Source: Hymenobacter ruricola
GTDB lineage: Bacteria; Bacteroidota; Bacteroidia; Cytophagales; Hymenobacteraceae
Assembly (NCBI RefSeq): GCF_015694525.1
Contig: NZ_JADQDM010000009.1
Location: 124,001-188,000, forward strand
Length of the DNA: 64,000 nucleotides
Direction of reading: 5' to 3'
How positions within the stretch are numbered: the first letter of the stretch is position 1; every line of letters begins with the position of its first letter. This document shows, one piece after another, positions 42,654 to 51,032 of the stretch. The notes under the pieces are model-generated. The model was not told the DNA's origin and made no database searches. It saw only the letters and a program-made list of their open reading frames with translations. A program made the position numbers and the translations under genes.

Positions 42654-42760
42654 AGCCCGTCATGCTGAACGAAGTGAAGCATCTTTACCTCAATCGTAAA
42701 GTTTAATAAATGAATTAGTTGCGCGGTAAAGATGCTTCGCTGCGCTCGGCATGACGGGCT
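42654..42760. repeat. Long-stem element, family C, between dgoD and dgoK
   Basis: AGCCCGTCATGCTGAACG... on the left and GCTCGGCATGACGGGCT on the right form the outer stem. AAGCATCTTTAC and GTAAAGATGCTT form the inner stem. It interrupts the dgo operon 18 bp before the dgoK start. Confidence 0.8.
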
Positions 42761-42778
42761 TACAATATTGAACAACGC

Positions 42779-43771
42779 ATGGACCCCAAAACCACCTTCC
42801 TCAGCTGCGACTGGGGCACCTCTTCCTTCCGCCTGCGCCTCGTGGAGCGCGAGACGCTCAAGGTGCTGGCCGAGACGAGCTCCAAAGAAGGCAACGCCGC
42901 CACGGCCGAGCTGTGGCAGCAGGCCCAGCTGCCGCCGGAGCGGCGCGTGGGTTTCTACCTGGCCATCATCCAGAAGCATTTGGAGGAGTTGGAAAAGGAA
43001 GTAAAAACTTTTCTGGATGACGTGCCGGTGGTGATTTCGGGCATGGCTTCGTCCACGGTGGGCATGAAGGAGGTGCCGTATAAGCCGCTGCCGTTTGCCG
43101 TCGACGGGTCGGATTTAGCCACGGAAACCATTACGGCGACGACTGATTTCAACCACGAAACCTTGCTGATTTCGGGCGTGAAAAACGACGACGATGTGAT
43201 GCGCGGCGAGGAAGTGCAGTTGGTGGGCTGCCGGTTTGAGAGCACGGCAGAAGAACAGCTTTTCCTGCACCCCGGCACCCACGCCAAGCACGTGCGGGTG
43301 CAAAATGGCCAGGCCGTTTCGCTGAAAACCTACATGACCGGCGAGTTTTTCTCCCTGCTTTCCACCAAAGCCATTCTGGCGGCGTCGGTAGAAGAAGGTG
43401 GCAAGCTAGGGGAGGGAAAAAACCGCGAATGGTTTGAACAAGGCGTGCGGGCCAGCCAAGAAGCGAATTTGCTACACAATGCTTTTCTGGTTCGCACCAA
43501 CGACTTGTTCAAAAAAGCCGGCAAGCCGGAAAATTATTTCTATCTCAGCGGCCTGCTCATCGGTAGCGAGTGCCACGACCTGGTGGCCAACCCACCCGCT
43601 GGCATCATGCTGGCCGGCGAACCGGCGCTGGTGGAGCTCTACGGCGCGGCTTTGCGGGTGCTGGGCGTTGCCGACCAGTGCCCGGTGCAGACCAAAACGG
43701 CCGAGGAAGTAACCCTGAACGGCCAGTTCGCCGTTCTTCAACACCACCTCAACGCCCCGAGCAACCCCTAA
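42779..43771 (+). CDS. dgoK: 2-keto-3-deoxygalactonate kinase
   Basis: A 330-residue kinase of the DgoK family (ASKHA-like fold). The N-terminal phosphate loop is SCDWGTSSFRLRLV, followed by VVISGMASSTVGMKEVPYKP. Other blocks are ISGVKNDDDVMRGEEVQLVG, FLHPGTHAKHVRVQNGQ, LKTYMTGEFFSLLSTKAILA and YLSGLLIGSEC. It phosphorylates 2-keto-3-deoxygalactonate to KDPGal, the aldolase substrate. It overlaps no gene; the lactonase starts 12 bp later, so they are co-transcribed. Confidence 0.93.
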   Translation: MDPKTTFLSCDWGTSSFRLRLVERETLKVLAETSSKEGNAATAELWQQAQLPPERRVGFYLAIIQKHLEELEKEVKTFLDDVPVVISGMASSTVGMKEVPYKPLPFAVDGSDLATETITATTDFNHETLLISGVKNDDDVMRGEEVQLVGCRFESTAEEQLFLHPGTHAKHVRVQNGQAVSLKTYMTGEFFSLLSTKAILAASVEEGGKLGEGKNREWFEQGVRASQEANLLHNAFLVRTNDLFKKAGKPENYFYLSGLLIGSECHDLVANPPAGIMLAGEPALVELYGAALRVLGVADQCPVQTKTAEEVTLNGQFAVLQHHLNAPSNP

Positions 43772-43783
43772 AGCTTACCCGCC

Positions 43784-44656
43784 ATGCAAGCCGAATCCAT
43801 CCTGCCCGCGCAGGCCAAGCTAGGCGAAGGCGCCCTCTGGAACCCGGAAACGGCGCGGCTGTACTGGGTCGACATCGAAGGCCGCGCCTTGCATGTATTC
43901 GACCCTGCCACGGGCGAAGACCGGCGCTACCCCACCGGCAAGCGCATCGGCACGGTGGTGCCCATGCACAACGGCCACGCGCTGGTGGCCCTGCAAAGCG
44001 GCCTGCACGAAATCGACCTGGACACCGGCCAGCTTACCCGCCTCGCCGACCCGATTACCGATGAGCACCTGCGCTTCAACGACGGCAAGTGCGACCCGGC
44101 AGGCCGCTTCTGGGTGGGCACCTTCGACCTGCAGGGCCGCGCCCACGCCGGCACCCTCTACCGCTTCGACCCCGACGGCAGCACCCACGTCATGCTGCGC
44201 CACGTGACGAACTCCAACGGCCTGGCCTGGTCCCTGGACCAGCGCACGATGTACTACATCGACACGGCCACCCAGGCCGTGCAGGCCTTCGACTACGACC
44301 ACGCCACCGGCGCCATTGCCAACCCGCGCGTCATCGTCCGCATCCCGGAAACCGTGGGCGGGCCCGACGGCATGACCCTCGACGCCGAGGGCAACCTGTG
44401 GGTAGCCATTTGGGGCGCCGGCCGCGTGCAGTGCTACGACCCCGAAACGGGAGCCCTGCTGCACGTGGTGCAAGTGCCCGCGCCGCACACGTCGTCGTGC
44501 GCCTTTGGCGGGCCGGAATTGAAAACGCTCTACATCACCACCGCCCGCGGCGGCCTCAGCCCGGAGCAGCAGGCGCAATTCCCGCTCAGCGGCAACGTGT
44601 TTGCCGTAGAGCCGGGCGTAGCGGGCGTGCCGGCATGCTTTTTCGGTGACAGGTAA
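43784..44656 (+). CDS. SMP-30/gluconolactonase-family sugar lactonase
   Basis: A 290-residue six-bladed propeller lactonase. Metal ligands are recognisable: Glu15 in LGEGALWN, Asn in TNSNGLAWS and Asp in GGPDGMTLD. RFNDGKCDPAGRFWVGTFD is the family signature. It hydrolyses an aldonolactone, here probably galactono-lactone to galactonate, between the SDR and DgoD steps. No signal peptide, so it is cytoplasmic. It ends the dgo operon, and a strong bidirectional terminator follows 39 bp after the stop. Confidence 0.9.
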   Translation: MQAESILPAQAKLGEGALWNPETARLYWVDIEGRALHVFDPATGEDRRYPTGKRIGTVVPMHNGHALVALQSGLHEIDLDTGQLTRLADPITDEHLRFNDGKCDPAGRFWVGTFDLQGRAHAGTLYRFDPDGSTHVMLRHVTNSNGLAWSLDQRTMYYIDTATQAVQAFDYDHATGAIANPRVIVRIPETVGGPDGMTLDAEGNLWVAIWGAGRVQCYDPETGALLHVVQVPAPHTSSCAFGGPELKTLYITTARGGLSPEQQAQFPLSGNVFAVEPGVAGVPACFFGDR

Positions 44657-44695
44657 GCAGGAGCCTCTTTGCAATGATTTCATTGCCTAACAAGC

Positions 44696-44751
44696 CCTAA
44701 AGCAAGAGAGCTGACCAAGTACGGAAACTTGGTCAGCTCTCTTGCTTTAGG
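44696..44751. terminator. Perfect 25-bp hairpin, bidirectional terminator
   Basis: CCTAAAGCAAGAGAGCTGAC (44696 on, 25 bp to 44720) is perfectly mirrored at 44727-44751 around ACGGAA. It stands between the convergent lactonase and RND pump genes. A-rich/T-rich ends are short, but the stem is very stable. Confidence 0.8.
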
Positions 44752-44767
44752 AAAGACGTTGCCTTAA

Positions 44768-47700
44768 TTAAGCGGGCTGGGGCGCGGGTTCGGGGCCCTT
44801 CTCTTCTTTATGGCCGCCGTGTTCCTCATCGGGCTTGTAATTTTTCTCCAGCTCGGCCAGCTTTTCTTTGCCGTAGGCGAAGCGGGTGATGATGACGTAG
44901 AGCACCGGCACGATAAAAATGGCGAGCGACGTGGCCGCCAGCATGCCGCCCAGCACCGTCCAGCCTAGGGTTTGGCGGGCCAGGGAGCCGGCGCCGGACG
45001 CGAACGTGAGCGGCGCAATGCCCAGGATGAAGGCCAGCGAAGTCATGATGATGGGGCGCAGACGCAGGCGGACGGCCTCCAGCGTGGCCTCCACCAGCGG
45101 CATGCCTTTATCAACCCGCTCCTTGGCGAATTCGATAATCAGAATGGCGTTTTTGGCCGACAAGCCAATCAGCGTAATCATGCCGATTTGGGCGTAGACG
45201 TTGTTCGTGAGCTTGGGCAGGAAGAACAGCGCCAGAATGGCCCCAAAGATGCCCACCGGCACCGCCAGCAGCACTGAGAACGGCACCGACCAGCTCTCAT
45301 AAAGCGCCGCCAGGAACAGGAACACGAAGGCAATGGACAGCGCGAAGATGTAAATCGTCTGGCCGCTGGCCAGCAATTCTTCGCGGCTCAGGCCCGAGAA
45401 TTCGTAGCCGTAGCCCTGCGGCAGCGATTTCGCAGCTTCATCTTGCAGGGCTTTGATAGCGTCGCCAGAGCTTTTGCCGGGGGCGGGGTTGCCGTTGATT
45501 TCGGCCGAGCGGAACAGGTTGTAGTGCGAGATGAGGGGGGCGCTTTCGGTGCGTTTGTAGCTCGTCACGCTGCTCAGGGGCACCATGGTGCCGGCTGCGT
45601 TGCGCACGTAGTATTGGCCGATGTTCGAAATATCGCCGCGGTAGCTGCTGTCGGCCTGGGCTAGCACGCGGAAGTTGCGGCCGTAAAGCGTGAAGTCGTT
45701 CACGTAGGCCGAGCCGAGGTAGGTGCGCAGGGCGGTGGCGATGTCGGCAATGCTCACGCCCAGCTTCTTGGCTTTCTCGCGGTCGATGGTGAGCTGGTAG
45801 CCCGGCGTGTTGGCCGTAAAGAACGAGAAGGCGCCGGCAATTTCGGGGCGCTTCCGCATAGCGCCGAGGAAGCCTTGCAGGTTGTTATCAAAGGTTTTCA
45901 CGTCGCCGCCCTGGCTTTCGCGCTCTTGGAGCACGAAGGAGAAGCCGCCGGTGTTGCCCAGGCCGGGGATGGCGGGCGGCGAAATCACCACGGTAGTGGC
46001 CTCCTTGAACTTGGCCATGCGCTGCTGCACGGTGGCCATCAGCCCTTGCAAGCGCAGTTCTTCGTCCTTGCGGTCTTCCCAGGGTTCAAGCTGGCAGAAG
46101 ATGGTGCCGGAGTTCGATTTTGAGGAGAAGTTCACGGCGTTCAAACCACCGAGAGCAGCATAATGCGCAATGCCTTTCACCTGCGAAAGCTCCTTCATCA
46201 TGTTCTGCAGCGTGGCCACAGTGGCCGCTGTGCTGGAGGCCTCGGGCAGGTTGAAGGTGATGATGATGCGGCCTTCGTCCTCGGTGGGCAGGAAGCCGCT
46301 GGGCTTATTTTTAAACAGCAAAGCGGCGCCGGCCACGATGCACACCAACACCACCACCACCAGGCGTGAATGCTTGATGCTGCTGTTCACGCCGTTGCCG
46401 TACTTTTCAGTGACGCGCCCAAACCAGTTGTTGAACTTGAAAAAGAACTTATCCAGACCCGTCGAATTCTCATCGCGCTTGGTGGGCTTCAAGAGCAGCA
46501 CGCATAGCGCCGGCGTGAGCGAAAGCGCCACGAAGGCCGAAATCAACACCGAAATGGCAATGGTAACGGCAAACTGCTGATACAAGCGGCCGGTGATGCC
46601 CGGAATGAAGCCCACCGGCACAAACACCGCCGCCAGAATCAGCGCAATGGCGATAACCGGAGCCGAAATCTCGCGCATGGCTTCCAGCGTGGCATCGAGC
46701 ACGTTCATCTCCCGCTCGTTCATGTTGTGCTCCACCGCTTCCACCACCACAATGGCGTCATCGACCACAATGCCAATGGCCAGTACGAAGCCGAACAGCG
46801 TGAGCGTATTAATGGTGAAGCCCAGCGGAATGAAGAACATGAACGTGCCCACGATGGACACCGGAATGGCCAGCACCGGGATGAGCGTGGAGCGCCAGCT
46901 TTGCAGGAACAAATACACCACCACGATAACGAGCAGCAGGGCGATGACCAGCGTTTCCACCACTTCGTGAATGGACACCTTTACTACACTGGCCGCCTCG
47001 AAGGGAATCACGTAGCTCAGGTCGGAGGGGAACTGCTTTTTGAGCTGTTCCATGGTGTTTTTTACGTTCTCGAAGGTTTCGAGGGCATTGGCGCCGGGGG
47101 CCTGGTACACCAGCAGGTAGGCGGCGCGCTTGCCGTCCACGTAGGAGTTGTTGCCGTAGTTGAACTTGCCCAGCTCCATGCGGGCCACGTCCTTGAGGTA
47201 CACGATGCCGCCGTCCTGGTCGGGCCGCGTTTTCACGATGATGTCGCCGAACTGCTCGGTGGTGGCCAGGCGGCCCTGCACCTGCACGATGTATTCAAAC
47301 GTCTGGCCCATCTGCTGGGGCGGCGCGCCGATGGAGCCGGCCGCAATCTGGGCGTTCTGCTCCTGAATGGCCGCCAGCACGTCGTTGGCCGTGATGCCGA
47401 GCTGCGAGAGCTTGTCGGGCTTCAGCCAGAGGCGCATCGAAAAGTCATCGGCCCGACTCACGATGTCGCCCACGCCCTTGGTACGCAGTAGCGCGTCCTT
47501 GATGTACACGTTGGCGTAGTTGTCGAGGAAAGTGGCGTTGTGCGTGCCTTTGGGGGCAAACATGGCCACCAGCATCAGGATGCTCGGGTTGCGCTTGCGC
47601 ACCGTGAGGCCCAGGCGCTGCACTTCCTGCGGCAGGGTGGGCAGGGCAATGCCCACGCGGTTCTGCACATCGAGGGCGGCGATGTTGATGTCGGTGCCGA

Positions 47701-47989
47701 CCTCAAAGTTCACCGTCATGCTCATCTGGCCGTTGCTGGTGCTGTTGCTTTGCAGGTAGGTCATGCCGGGCGTGCCGTTCACCTGCACTTCCACGGGCGT
47801 GGCCACGGTCTGCTCCACGGTCTGGGCATCGGCGCCGGTGTAGGTGCCGCTCACCGACACCGTGGGCGGCGTGATTTCGGGGTACTGCCCGATGGGCAGC
47901 TTCAACATGGCCAGCAAACCCACCAGCACGATGACCAGCGAGCTGACAATGGCCGTGACGGGCCGGCGTATAAAGGTTTCTGCTATCAT
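44768..47989 (-). CDS. RND efflux pump inner-membrane permease (HAE1/AcrB family)
   Basis: A 1073-residue multidrug pump subunit, full length for the family. The N-terminus MIAETFIRRPVTAIVSSLVI is typical. The proton-relay pair is in TM4 (FGFVLAIGIVVDDAIVVVEA, two Asp). Porter domain blocks include PPTVSVSGTYTGADAQTVEQ and LPEASSTAATVATL. The final helices (LIGLSAKNAILIIEFAKERV, RPIIMTSLAFILGIAPLTFA) are conserved. A charged His/Glu/Pro-rich tail ends the protein. It exports drugs, detergents or metabolites using proton motive force. It is the last gene of a three-gene operon read TolC-like, adaptor, permease, with family C elements in both gaps. Confidence 0.95.
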   Translation of the reverse strand: MIAETFIRRPVTAIVSSLVIVLVGLLAMLKLPIGQYPEITPPTVSVSGTYTGADAQTVEQTVATPVEVQVNGTPGMTYLQSNSTSNGQMSMTVNFEVGTDINIAALDVQNRVGIALPTLPQEVQRLGLTVRKRNPSILMLVAMFAPKGTHNATFLDNYANVYIKDALLRTKGVGDIVSRADDFSMRLWLKPDKLSQLGITANDVLAAIQEQNAQIAAGSIGAPPQQMGQTFEYIVQVQGRLATTEQFGDIIVKTRPDQDGGIVYLKDVARMELGKFNYGNNSYVDGKRAAYLLVYQAPGANALETFENVKNTMEQLKKQFPSDLSYVIPFEAASVVKVSIHEVVETLVIALLLVIVVVYLFLQSWRSTLIPVLAIPVSIVGTFMFFIPLGFTINTLTLFGFVLAIGIVVDDAIVVVEAVEHNMNEREMNVLDATLEAMREISAPVIAIALILAAVFVPVGFIPGITGRLYQQFAVTIAISVLISAFVALSLTPALCVLLLKPTKRDENSTGLDKFFFKFNNWFGRVTEKYGNGVNSSIKHSRLVVVVLVCIVAGAALLFKNKPSGFLPTEDEGRIIITFNLPEASSTAATVATLQNMMKELSQVKGIAHYAALGGLNAVNFSSKSNSGTIFCQLEPWEDRKDEELRLQGLMATVQQRMAKFKEATTVVISPPAIPGLGNTGGFSFVLQERESQGGDVKTFDNNLQGFLGAMRKRPEIAGAFSFFTANTPGYQLTIDREKAKKLGVSIADIATALRTYLGSAYVNDFTLYGRNFRVLAQADSSYRGDISNIGQYYVRNAAGTMVPLSSVTSYKRTESAPLISHYNLFRSAEINGNPAPGKSSGDAIKALQDEAAKSLPQGYGYEFSGLSREELLASGQTIYIFALSIAFVFLFLAALYESWSVPFSVLLAVPVGIFGAILALFFLPKLTNNVYAQIGMITLIGLSAKNAILIIEFAKERVDKGMPLVEATLEAVRLRLRPIIMTSLAFILGIAPLTFASGAGSLARQTLGWTVLGGMLAATSLAIFIVPVLYVIITRFAYGKEKLAELEKNYKPDEEHGGHKEEKGPEPAPQPA

Positions 47990-48055
47990 TTTCTATAGCT
48001 GTTGGCAGCGGGCGGGTAGCCGTTAGCTCGCTTGTGGATTCAATTAGATAAGGAA

Positions 48056-48156
48056 GAACGTCATGCTGAGCGTAGTCGAAGCATCTCTACTACAGCACTA
48101 ATCAATGCTGAGTCAACGAAGCGGTAGAGATGCTTCGACTGCGCTCAGCATGACCG
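48056..48156. repeat. Long-stem element, family C, between adaptor and permease genes
   Basis: GAACGTCATGCTGAGCGTAG continues TCGAAGCATCTCTAC; the inverse GTAGAGATGCTTCGACTGCG and CTCAGCATGACCGT closes it. It lies in the 198-bp gap of the RND operon. Confidence 0.8.
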
Positions 48157-48187
48157 TTTAGGCGGCGCTGGGGGTAGCCATGCAGGC

Positions 48188-49318
48188 CTATTTCCCCGGC
48201 GCGGCCGGTGGGGCCTTGGGCACTTCCGTGGTAATCTTGCCGCCGTCGCGCAGCTTTTGCACGCCTTCGGTTACTACTTTGTCGCCTTCTTTCACGCCGC
48301 TCATCAGCACAATCTGGTCCTTCAGGCGCGGGCCGAGGGCCACCTTGCGCTGCTGGGCGGTGCTGCTGTCGGTAGCCACGTACACGAAATTCTCGCCCAT
48401 CTGCTCCACAATGGCTTTGAAAGGCACCACGATGCGCTGGCCCGATTGGGTGTTGAGTACCTTCACCACGGCGCTCATGCCATCCTTCAGGTCCCGTTTG
48501 GGGTTAGCGAATTCCACGCGCACCGTGATGGAGCCGGTCTGGCTGTTCACGCCCCGGTCGATGGTGCGGATGCGGCCGGGCAGGGGGTAAGTCACGCCGC
48601 CGGGCAGCACCAGGCGGAGCGTCGAGTCGGCGCGGGAGGTTTTGGCGTTTTGCAACGCAATGAAACGGTCGATGTCCGTTTGCGTCACCACGATGTCGAC
48701 CCCCATCGGGTCTTCGCTTGAAATGGTGTTGAGCAGCGTGGTGCCGGCGCCCACCTGCGAGCCCAGGCGCACGTCCGAGATGCCGATACGGCCCGTGAAG
48801 GGCGCCGTCACCCGCGAAAAGCCGAGGTTGTTGCGGGCAATGTTGACGCTGGCCTGCGCGGCGGCTACCTGGGCGCGGGCCGTGGCGGCGGCGGTGTTGG
48901 CATTATCGACCAACTGCTTGGCTACGGCATCCTGCTCGGCGAGGCGGCGGTAGCGGCCGGCATTCACTTCGGCGTTGGTGGCGTTGGCCTGCACGCTGCG
49001 CAGGTCGGCCAGGGCTTGTTGGTAAGCGGCCTGGTACTGGCGCTGGTCAATTTCATAAAGCAGCTTGCCCTTGGGTACCACGTCGCCTTCCTTGAAATAC
49101 ACCCCGGTGACGAAGCCCGTGGCCTGCGAGCGCAGCTCCACGGTGTTCAGGGCCACCACAGTAGCGGGATATTCATCATAGTACACCGCCTCGGTGGTGC
49201 GCGCGGCCACCAGCGTGACCGGCGTGGGCGGCGGGGACGCGTTTTTCTTCTGGTCGTCCTCTTTCTTACCGCACGAAGCCAGGGCCAGCAGGCTCAGTAC
49301 TAAGTATTTATTGTTCAT
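48188..49318 (-). CDS. RND efflux periplasmic adaptor (lipoprotein)
   Basis: A 376-residue membrane-fusion protein. MNNKYLVLSLLALASCGKK has a lipobox with Cys16; an ATG three codons upstream is an alternative start. The biotinyl-lipoyl halves are VELRSQATGFVTGVYFKEGD and NNLGFSRVTAPFTGRIGISD. The helical hairpin lies between (RRLAEQDAVAKQLVDNANTA). The beta-barrel and membrane-proximal domains follow (VRVEFANPKRDLKDGMSAVV). It links the permease to the TolC-like channel. The sequence KSRV is not needed for assembly; the fold is clear. Confidence 0.92.
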   Translation of the reverse strand: MNNKYLVLSLLALASCGKKEDDQKKNASPPPTPVTLVAARTTEAVYYDEYPATVVALNTVELRSQATGFVTGVYFKEGDVVPKGKLLYEIDQRQYQAAYQQALADLRSVQANATNAEVNAGRYRRLAEQDAVAKQLVDNANTAAATARAQVAAAQASVNIARNNLGFSRVTAPFTGRIGISDVRLGSQVGAGTTLLNTISSEDPMGVDIVVTQTDIDRFIALQNAKTSRADSTLRLVLPGGVTYPLPGRIRTIDRGVNSQTGSITVRVEFANPKRDLKDGMSAVVKVLNTQSGQRIVVPFKAIVEQMGENFVYVATDSSTAQQRKVALGPRLKDQIVLMSGVKEGDKVVTEGVQKLRDGGKITTEVPKAPPAAPGK

Positions 49319-49343
49319 CTGTAACATAGCTTGGAGCTCTTTA

Positions 49344-49455
49344 GAACGTCATGCCGAGCGCAGCGAAGCACCTCGCGGGGAGAAGTAAATAAGGCCTTTG
49401 AACGGTTGAATTGCTGCCACAAGCGAGATGCTTCGCTGCGCTCTGCATGACGTTC
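49344..49455. repeat. Long-stem element, family C, between TolC-like and adaptor genes
   Basis: GAACGTCATGCCGAGCGCAG and GCGAAGCACCTCGC on the left; GAGATGCTTCGCTGCGCTCT and GCATGACGTTC on the right. It fills most of the 155-bp gap in the RND operon. Confidence 0.8.
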
Positions 49456-49473
49456 GAAGAACGTTGGAATGCT

Positions 49474-50829
49474 TTAATAATCGGTCGGCAACGAGCCCAG
49501 CGCGCGTTGCAGCTCCACCTTGCTGCCCAGCACCTGAAACAGCGACGTGTAGTAGTTGAGCTGGGCCGTACGGAGCGTGGTTTGGGCTACCAGCAGGTCG
49601 ATGTAGGCCTTGATGCCTTCGCGGTACTGCAAGTCGACTACCGTGTACACCTGCCGGGCCAGGTCCAGATTTTGCTTTCCTACGAGGTAGTCGTTGAAAT
49701 TGCTCTTGTAGGTGGCCAGGGCGGTGGCGTATTCGGTGGTAATCTGGTTGCGGGTGCTGTTGATATCTTCGTCGAGGCGGTTGTCCTGCAGGCGGGCGCG
49801 GCGCAGGTTCTGGGTGCGCCGGAAGCCCGTGAAAATGGGCAGCGCCGCCTGCAAACCGGCGTAAGAGTTCGGGAAGCGCTGGGCGTAGAGGTTGCCAAAC
49901 TCGTTGTTCTGGTACACCGCGTTGTAGTTGCCGAACGCGCCGATGGACGGCAGGAAGCCCAGCCGGTAGTAGTCGATGGTGAGCCGCTGCAGCGACTTCT
50001 GGGTCAGGAGCTGCTGGTATTCCAGGCGGCTGGCCACGTTCAGGCCGGTGGTGGTGTCGAATACAGCTTCCGTTTCCAGCTTGAGCGTGTCGTACTGCAA
50101 GCTCAGCGGGCGCTCGGCTGGCAAGCCCATGAGCTGCTGGAGGAAGGCCGTTTTGGCCTTGATGCTTTCCTGGGCCTGCTTGCGGCCGGCCAGCGAGTTG
50201 TTCAGCGAAATCTCGGCCTGCAGGTAGTCGGTTTTGTCCACGATGCCCGCGTCGTAGCGCGCCTTGGCGTCCTGGTAGTTGCGGCGCAGCCGGGTGATGT
50301 CCTCGTTGAACACGTCCAACTGGCGCTGCGAAAGCAGCACGTCATAAAACGCCTTGCTCACGTCCGACACCACGTTGATGCGCGTGTTGGCCGTGTTTTG
50401 CCGGGCCGCCTGCCGCGAGAAGCGGGCCCCGCGCGAGGCCAGGTTCACCTCGTTGTTGTAAATGACCTGCGTGCCCGCCAGCCCAAGGGTAGAGGTGTTG
50501 CGCACCCCAATCTGGCGCGGCTCGTTCAGGCCGGTAGCCGGGTTAGGAAAAAAGGTGGTCGGCAGCTCAAAATAATGCTGCCCCGAAGCCGTGAGGCCCA
50601 GCTGCGGCAGCCAGGCCGCCCGCGCAATGCGAATGTCAGCCTCGGTGGTTTCCTCGTCAATGCGGGCCTGCCGCACCACGGGCTGATTCACCAGGGCGTA
50701 GTTCAGGCACTGCGAAAGCGTGAGGGTGCTAGCGGGCGGAGGCGGGGCAACGGATTGAGCGAAAGCGTAAAAAGGGAAAAATAGCAGTAGTCGAAACAGC
50801 GGTTTTAACGCCAGTTGTGTTTGTTTCAT
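49474..50829 (-). CDS. TolC-family outer-membrane efflux protein
   Basis: A 451-residue exported protein, start MKQTQLALKPLF with signal peptide FRLLLFFPFYAFA. Two OEP repeats are seen: the first begins LTLSQCLNYALVNQPVVRQA, with long helices such as RLRRNYQDAKARYDAGIVDK. The second covers LQRLTIDYYRLGFLPSIGAF through DLARQVYTVVDLQYREGIKA. GLQAALPIFTGFRRTQNLRR marks the second barrel strand pair. It forms the trimeric outer-membrane exit duct of the RND system. First gene of the operon; its promoter should lie in 50830-50969, where no clear motif is seen. Confidence 0.93.
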   Translation of the reverse strand: MKQTQLALKPLFRLLLFFPFYAFAQSVAPPPPASTLTLSQCLNYALVNQPVVRQARIDEETTEADIRIARAAWLPQLGLTASGQHYFELPTTFFPNPATGLNEPRQIGVRNTSTLGLAGTQVIYNNEVNLASRGARFSRQAARQNTANTRINVVSDVSKAFYDVLLSQRQLDVFNEDITRLRRNYQDAKARYDAGIVDKTDYLQAEISLNNSLAGRKQAQESIKAKTAFLQQLMGLPAERPLSLQYDTLKLETEAVFDTTTGLNVASRLEYQQLLTQKSLQRLTIDYYRLGFLPSIGAFGNYNAVYQNNEFGNLYAQRFPNSYAGLQAALPIFTGFRRTQNLRRARLQDNRLDEDINSTRNQITTEYATALATYKSNFNDYLVGKQNLDLARQVYTVVDLQYREGIKAYIDLLVAQTTLRTAQLNYYTSLFQVLGSKVELQRALGSLPTDY

Positions 50830-50969
50830 AGATAGATAAACAGAGGCAGCCCATCCCTTACGCAATAGTGCCCGCGCCGTTCGCCCCTTTCGGAAATGCT
50901 TAAACCAAGATTCGTTAACACCTTTTAAATGGAAAGGTTTTGATGGGTTAGCAGTGGCGCCTTATTTAT

Positions 50970-51032
50970 CTATCAACAGCTATGTGTTGCCTATCAATAG
51001 CCGCATGTTATCTATTAACGGTGGTGTGTGCC
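50970..51032. repeat. Three tandem 21-bp degenerate repeats
   Basis: Units at 50970-50990, 50991-51011 and 51012-51032 begin CTATCAACAGC, CTATCAATAGC and CTATTAACGG. They end immediately before the PBP1C stop codon and lie upstream of the TolC-like gene's promoter region on the opposite orientation side. The 21-bp period equals two helical turns. Confidence 0.6.
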
